From: Firmicutes bacterium UBA1191
GTDB lineage: Bacteria; Bacillota; Clostridia; Peptostreptococcales; Anaerovoracaceae
NCBI GenBank assembly: GCA_002310095.1
Contig: DBYH01000010.1
Span: forward strand, 41,646 to 105,645
Length of the DNA: 64,000 bases
Direction of reading: 5' to 3'
Shown here: piece by piece, positions 61,264-64,000 of the stretch
Layout: each line of letters starts with the position of its first letter
Numbering within the stretch: the first letter of the stretch is position 1
Made by a program: the position numbers and the translations under genes
The notes under the pieces: generated by a model
Database searches by the model: none
Told to the model about the DNA's origin: nothing
Seen by the model: only the letters and a program-made list of their open reading frames with translations

Positions 61264-61295
61264 TAAAAATGGAGTGCACAAAATTTGTGCACTCC
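61264..61295 (-). terminator. Perfect 12-bp-arm palindrome after tetR: terminator and possible TetR operator
   Basis: GGAGTGCACAAA and TTTGTGCACTCC flank a single central base (61271-61295). On the minus strand ATTTTTATT follows, so it can end the tetR transcript. The long uninterrupted palindrome between tetR and the gene it probably controls also fits an operator. Confidence 0.75.
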
Positions 61296-61313
61296 TTGAT
61301 ATTTGTACAATTG

Positions 61314-61874
61314 TCAGATGGCTTTCTCGATGCTCGCGAGAAGGCTCTCGATGGTTCCGCTGAAGACGCTGTTGTAGAGATGAGCCAGATCCTCCGGGCT
61401 CTCCTTCATGTCATTTTCTATCCACCCGAGCACTGCTCCGAGCAGCGCGTTCTTATAGAAGTCCGCGGCCAGGGATATTGCCCTGTCGCGGAACCTGCCT
61501 TTGCCGCTCTCCTCTTCCACAACGGCCCGCGTGTAGTTGTACACCACTTTATCCAGAAACCTGTCCAATGACTCGCTGTCAACGGATTTGTAAATGTGGT
61601 TGATCGCCGTCTTGTTCGTGTATAGAAAACCCAGACCGTCGATAAACAGATCCTCCCAGGATTCATCCTCGTCGTGTGCTCTGACGATGGCGTCCGTCCG
61701 CTCGATAAAGTCCTTGGTCAGCACTTCGTAGATATCGTGGAAATGATAATAAAAGGTGTTTCTGGAAATGCCGCATGCCTCGGTGAGATCTTTGACCGTT
61801 ATCTTATCTATCGTATGAACTTTGAGCAGCTCGTTGAGGGTCTCAACGATAGCCTTCTCGGTAAAGTTAGCCAT
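61314..61874 (-). CDS. TetR/AcrR-family transcription regulator
   Basis: The 186-residue protein has an N-terminal helix-turn-helix (about 20-50) with I-T-V-K-D-L-T-E-A-C-G-I-S-R-N-T-F-Y-Y-H-F, the TetR signature, and a helical C-terminal ligand domain of the DhaS-like type. It is the gene before the MMPL cassette and most likely represses it until a membrane-active ligand binds. It starts nine bases after the aminopeptidase gene and may be cotranscribed with it. Confidence 0.9.
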   Translation of the reverse strand: MANFTEKAIVETLNELLKVHTIDKITVKDLTEACGISRNTFYYHFHDIYEVLTKDFIERTDAIVRAHDEDESWEDLFIDGLGFLYTNKTAINHIYKSVDSESLDRFLDKVVYNYTRAVVEEESGKGRFRDRAISLAADFYKNALLGAVLGWIENDMKESPEDLAHLYNSVFSGTIESLLASIEKAI

Positions 61875-61883
61875 TGCTTTTGC

Positions 61884-62993
61884 CTATTTGAGATTCTCTG
61901 GATTGAGTCCTTCGAGTTCAGGAAGAACGAAGATGCCGTCTTCCCTGATGAGAACGTCGTCGAACCAGATTCTTCCTCCGCCGTATTCAGGTCTCTGGAT
62001 CATAACCAGATCCCAGTGGTTGGCGGACTTGTTGCCGTTAGGAGCGTCCTCGTAGCACATTCCAGGTGTCAGGTGGAAGGATCCGCAGATCTTCTCATCG
62101 AACAGAGTATCCTTCATCGGATGCAGAACGTAAGGGTTGACACCGATAGCGAACTCGCCGAAGTATCTCGCTCCCTCATCCACATCGAGAAGATCGTTTA
62201 TGCGCTTATCGTCGTTGGATGACGCCTTGACGATCTTGCCGTCCTTGACCTCAAACACGATGTTCTCATAAGTGAAGCCCTGCTCCTCGGACGGAGTGTT
62301 GTACGAGATTATTCCGTTCATGGACTCTCTGACAGGCGCGGTGTAGACTTCGCCGTCAGGAATGTTCATGTGGCCGTCGCACTTGACAGAAGGAATACCC
62401 TTGATCGAGAACGTCAGGTCCGTTCCCGGACCCTCGATGCGGACCTTGTCTGTTCTGTCCATGAGATCCTTAAGCGGATCCATCGCCCTGCTCATCTTCT
62501 CGTAATCCAGAGTGCATACATTGAAGTAGAAGTCCTCAAAACTCTCAAGGCTTGTTCCGGCCAGCTGTGACATGGCGTAGTTCGGATACCTCATTACGAC
62601 CCATTTTGTCTCGTTTACGCGGTAGTCAAGTGTGGAACTGGTGAGTCTGGTGTACAGATTCATCTTGTCCGAAGGAACGTCAGACAGTTCAGACGTGTTG
62701 TTTCCGCCCCTGACAGCGATATATCCCTGCATTCCCTTCATCTGGGTCAGTTCGATATCATTCATGAATGTAATCTGTTCCTCTGTGCAGCCGAGCATTA
62801 TCTCTCTCGTGATCTGCGCGTCTCTGATCTGTACATGAGGCAGTCCGCCCCTGGCGTATACGTTCTTGATGAGCTGACGCACCAGGTTCTTGCTCATGTC
62901 TCCTTCATAGCTTATAAGCACGTTGTCTCCCGGCTGAACGTTTATGGAATAGCCTGTAAGCAGATCCGCAAGTTCTTTGATTCTTGAGTCCAT
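61884..62993 (-). CDS. M29-family metallo-aminopeptidase
   Basis: The 369-residue protein matches thermophilic/AmpS-type aminopeptidases. The metal-ligand region includes an early I-E-G-P-G-T-D-L, then E-E-Q-G-F-T-Y-E-N, F-G-E-F-A-I-G-V-N-P, C-G-S-F-H-L and N-H-W-D-L-V-M. These enzymes release N-terminal residues from peptides in the cytoplasm. It follows the DapF-like gene by 31 bases, and a shared role in peptide or amino-acid turnover is possible. Confidence 0.88.
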   Translation of the reverse strand: MDSRIKELADLLTGYSINVQPGDNVLISYEGDMSKNLVRQLIKNVYARGGLPHVQIRDAQITREIMLGCTEEQITFMNDIELTQMKGMQGYIAVRGGNNTSELSDVPSDKMNLYTRLTSSTLDYRVNETKWVVMRYPNYAMSQLAGTSLESFEDFYFNVCTLDYEKMSRAMDPLKDLMDRTDKVRIEGPGTDLTFSIKGIPSVKCDGHMNIPDGEVYTAPVRESMNGIISYNTPSEEQGFTYENIVFEVKDGKIVKASSNDDKRINDLLDVDEGARYFGEFAIGVNPYVLHPMKDTLFDEKICGSFHLTPGMCYEDAPNGNKSANHWDLVMIQRPEYGGGRIWFDDVLIREDGIFVLPELEGLNPENLK

Positions 62994-63024
62994 TTTCTTC
63001 TTTCCTTTCTGTCTTTATGATGTT

Positions 63025-63873
63025 TTATATAGTTACATGAATTATGTCTGTCTTCTCGATTATTCCGCCGAGCCTGATTTCCGCGTACTGCCCGTCTGCC
63101 TTTGTAACTGAAGCGTTGAGGGTTCCGTCAGGCTGTCTGAAGACGTAATCGTATGCGCCGTCAGGCTCATCAGCAGACCTGGCTGCCGCCGCGGCTGCCG
63201 TACCTGAGGCACAGCTTCCCTCGAAGTACGTGGTGTCCACGTCGCGCACATAAACTACAGGACGCATCAGATCCTCGTCCTCATTGATGAACATTACTCC
63301 AAAAGCATCCATGCCCGGGTTGATCTCTCTGTAGAAATACTCCTTTAACCTGTCGAAAGTATCCGCGTCCGCCTCAACGCCTTTTATCACAAGGTGCGAT
63401 ATACCGTCGAATTCCACGAATGGATGAGCGCCGGGTATTCCTGCCTTTGCGGTATCTATCTTTCTGACCGAGTACGGAAGCGGCATCTGGATCACGGAGT
63501 CGCGTTCCTTCGCGTCAACAATTGCCGTCAATGGATGCGGGCATCCGCTGACATGGACGTCTATCTTCTTCCTGCCGTCCCCGGTGTCTTCCCCCTCGCC
63601 GCATACAACGACGCGGTAGTAGGCGTAGGACCTTGACGCGTTGCCGCAGAATTCCAGGCCGCACATATCCATGCGCTCTTCGCCCTTTTCATTCAATACA
63701 AAGGCAACCTGCTCTCCGTAGGCTGTACCCCTCCAGTCGCAGTACTCGTCGAAATCAATTTCGAGAAGCTTCTTTGCCGTCTCCGCGTATTCACTTCTGG
63801 GAACGGGCGTGAGAACCATGAGTGTGGTGTTGCCCGCAGGATCAAAAACAATTAAATCGATAGTCTTAGACAT
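63025..63873 (-). CDS. DapF-fold amino-acid racemase/epimerase-like protein
   Basis: The 282-residue protein has the two-Cys layout of cofactor-free DapF-type racemases: first Cys in L-E-F-C-G-N-A-S-R near residue 76 and second in E-G-S-C-A-S-G-T near 220. The usual DapF motifs (M-C-G-N-G-x-R and E-R-G-x-G) are altered, so it is probably not the housekeeping diaminopimelate epimerase. It resembles the CntK/histidine-racemase-like branch. No opine-metallophore genes are adjacent within the window. The substrate is unknown. Confidence 0.75.
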   Translation of the reverse strand: MSKTIDLIVFDPAGNTTLMVLTPVPRSEYAETAKKLLEIDFDEYCDWRGTAYGEQVAFVLNEKGEERMDMCGLEFCGNASRSYAYYRVVVCGEGEDTGDGRKKIDVHVSGCPHPLTAIVDAKERDSVIQMPLPYSVRKIDTAKAGIPGAHPFVEFDGISHLVIKGVEADADTFDRLKEYFYREINPGMDAFGVMFINEDEDLMRPVVYVRDVDTTYFEGSCASGTAAAAAARSADEPDGAYDYVFRQPDGTLNASVTKADGQYAEIRLGGIIEKTDIIHVTI

Positions 63874-63935
63874 TTTAGCATCCCTCTATCTTCTGAATCG
63901 TCCATTAAGATAATAACACATTTTACAGATTTGAT

Positions 63936-63964
63936 TTGATTTTTTTGTGTGTCGCGTTTACAAT
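63936..63964 (+). promoter_or_regulatory. Promoter of the tRNA-Arg gene
   Basis: TTGATT (63936-63941) and TACAAT (63959-63964) are 17 bases apart on the plus strand, 11 bases before the tRNA start. Confidence 0.7.
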
Positions 63965-63975
63965 TAACCAGACTC

Positions 63976-64000
63976 GCCCTCATAGTTAAATGGATATAAC
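63976..64000 (+). tRNA. tRNA-Arg, 5' part only (cut by window end)
   Basis: The last 25 bases read as acceptor strand GCCCTCA, TA, D-stem GTTA, loop AATGGATA and D-stem TAAC. The AGTTAAATGGATA D-arm is the usual start of Firmicute tRNA-Arg genes of the CCU/UCU type. The anticodon lies outside the window, so the identity is an inference. Confidence 0.7.

Larger units (their letters stand above)
1572..63450. repeat. Dispersed nonamer GCAAAGGCA / TGCCTTTGC (30 copies, uptake-sequence-like density)
   Basis: Written TGCCTTTGC on the plus strand at 2121, 2742, 4816, 6423, 11449, 12398, 17154, 29341, 32778, 33960, 36586, 36631, 45897, 48474, 49532, 50457, 50787, 51280, 55091, 58499, 61496 and 63442. 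Written GCAAAGGCA at 1572, 14938, 16461, 19910, 32506, 45748, 51250 and 55980. The octamer alone adds 9382, 12683, 26119, 34147, 38104, 41334, 43680, 55986 and 57692. All copies are in coding sequence. The base after GCAAAGGCA is a purine in 25 of 30. Counts are by eye, so minima. Confidence 0.85.

Noticed and set aside
1..64000. CRISPR arrays, insertion sequences, prophage or plasmid genes
   Set aside because: No regular direct repeats with spacers, transposases, terminal inverted repeats or phage genes were seen; gene content is housekeeping throughout.

Overview
The window is one strongly polarised stretch of a Gram-positive, probably strictly anaerobic, chromosome. About fifty genes lie on the minus strand; only a fragment at the left edge, one small Cys-rich protein gene near 55 kb and a tRNA cut by the right edge are on the plus strand. 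RNase J with YlbF, Asp23, HemZ, fused SecDF, bifunctional Rel, 6S RNA of Firmicutes type and a giant 2-hydroxyacyl-CoA dehydratase activase point to class Clostridia. Family XIII/Anaerovoracaceae-like bacteria are a guess from gene order. I see no CRISPR array, insertion sequence or prophage, so this is core genome.

Layout. 1-1.1 kb: a partial DUF606 transporter, a cluster of nested inverted repeats, and an SOS-type YneA gene with two LexA-box-like sites at its promoter. 1.1-10.8 kb: a tightly coupled operon of a VTT membrane protein, a Met gamma-lyase-like PLP enzyme, a Xer-type recombinase, miaA, mutL, mutS and an aminotransferase. 10.9-20.8 kb: tlyA, dxs, ispA, xseB, xseA, a TsaD-like paralog, nusB, asp23, a CorC-like protein, trhP and trmR. 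20.8-39.1 kb: a long translation, RNA-decay and stress operon running from secDF down through rel, dtd, a metallo-hydrolase, hemZ, hisS, aspS, nadD, yqeK-rsfS, leuS, rnj, ylbF, efp and mltG. 39.1-44.8 kb: yajC, two tRNA-Leu genes, a long RND exporter and an orphan DNA methyltransferase. 44.8-54.9 kb: coaE, polA, cytidine deaminase, a formate/nitrite channel placed just after a 6S RNA gene, yebC and the activase. 55-64 kb: a YkgJ-like protein, a MATE exporter, a TetR-MMPL-secreted coiled-coil cassette, an M29 aminopeptidase, a DapF-like racemase and the start of a tRNA-Arg.

Functionally the region combines DNA repair and replication (mutSL, xse, polA, yneA), translation and tRNA modification (miaA, trhP, trmR, synthetases, efp, dtd, tRNAs), RNA turnover (rnj, ylbF), isoprenoid synthesis (dxs-ispA) and export (SecDF-YajC, RND, MATE, MMPL).

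The most unexpected signal cuts across genes. The nonamer GCAAAGGCA (or its complement TGCCTTTGC) occurs at least 30 times in 64 kb, against about 0.5 expected by chance. It appears in both orientations, in several reading frames, and in places spends rare codons to be there. Its density resembles the DNA uptake sequences of Pasteurellaceae and Neisseria, or a Chi/KOPS-type architecture motif. Other points of interest are two apparently leaderless transcripts (trmR and the YkgJ-like gene), acidic low-complexity tails on three unrelated proteins, and a coiled-coil insert in the RND exporter.
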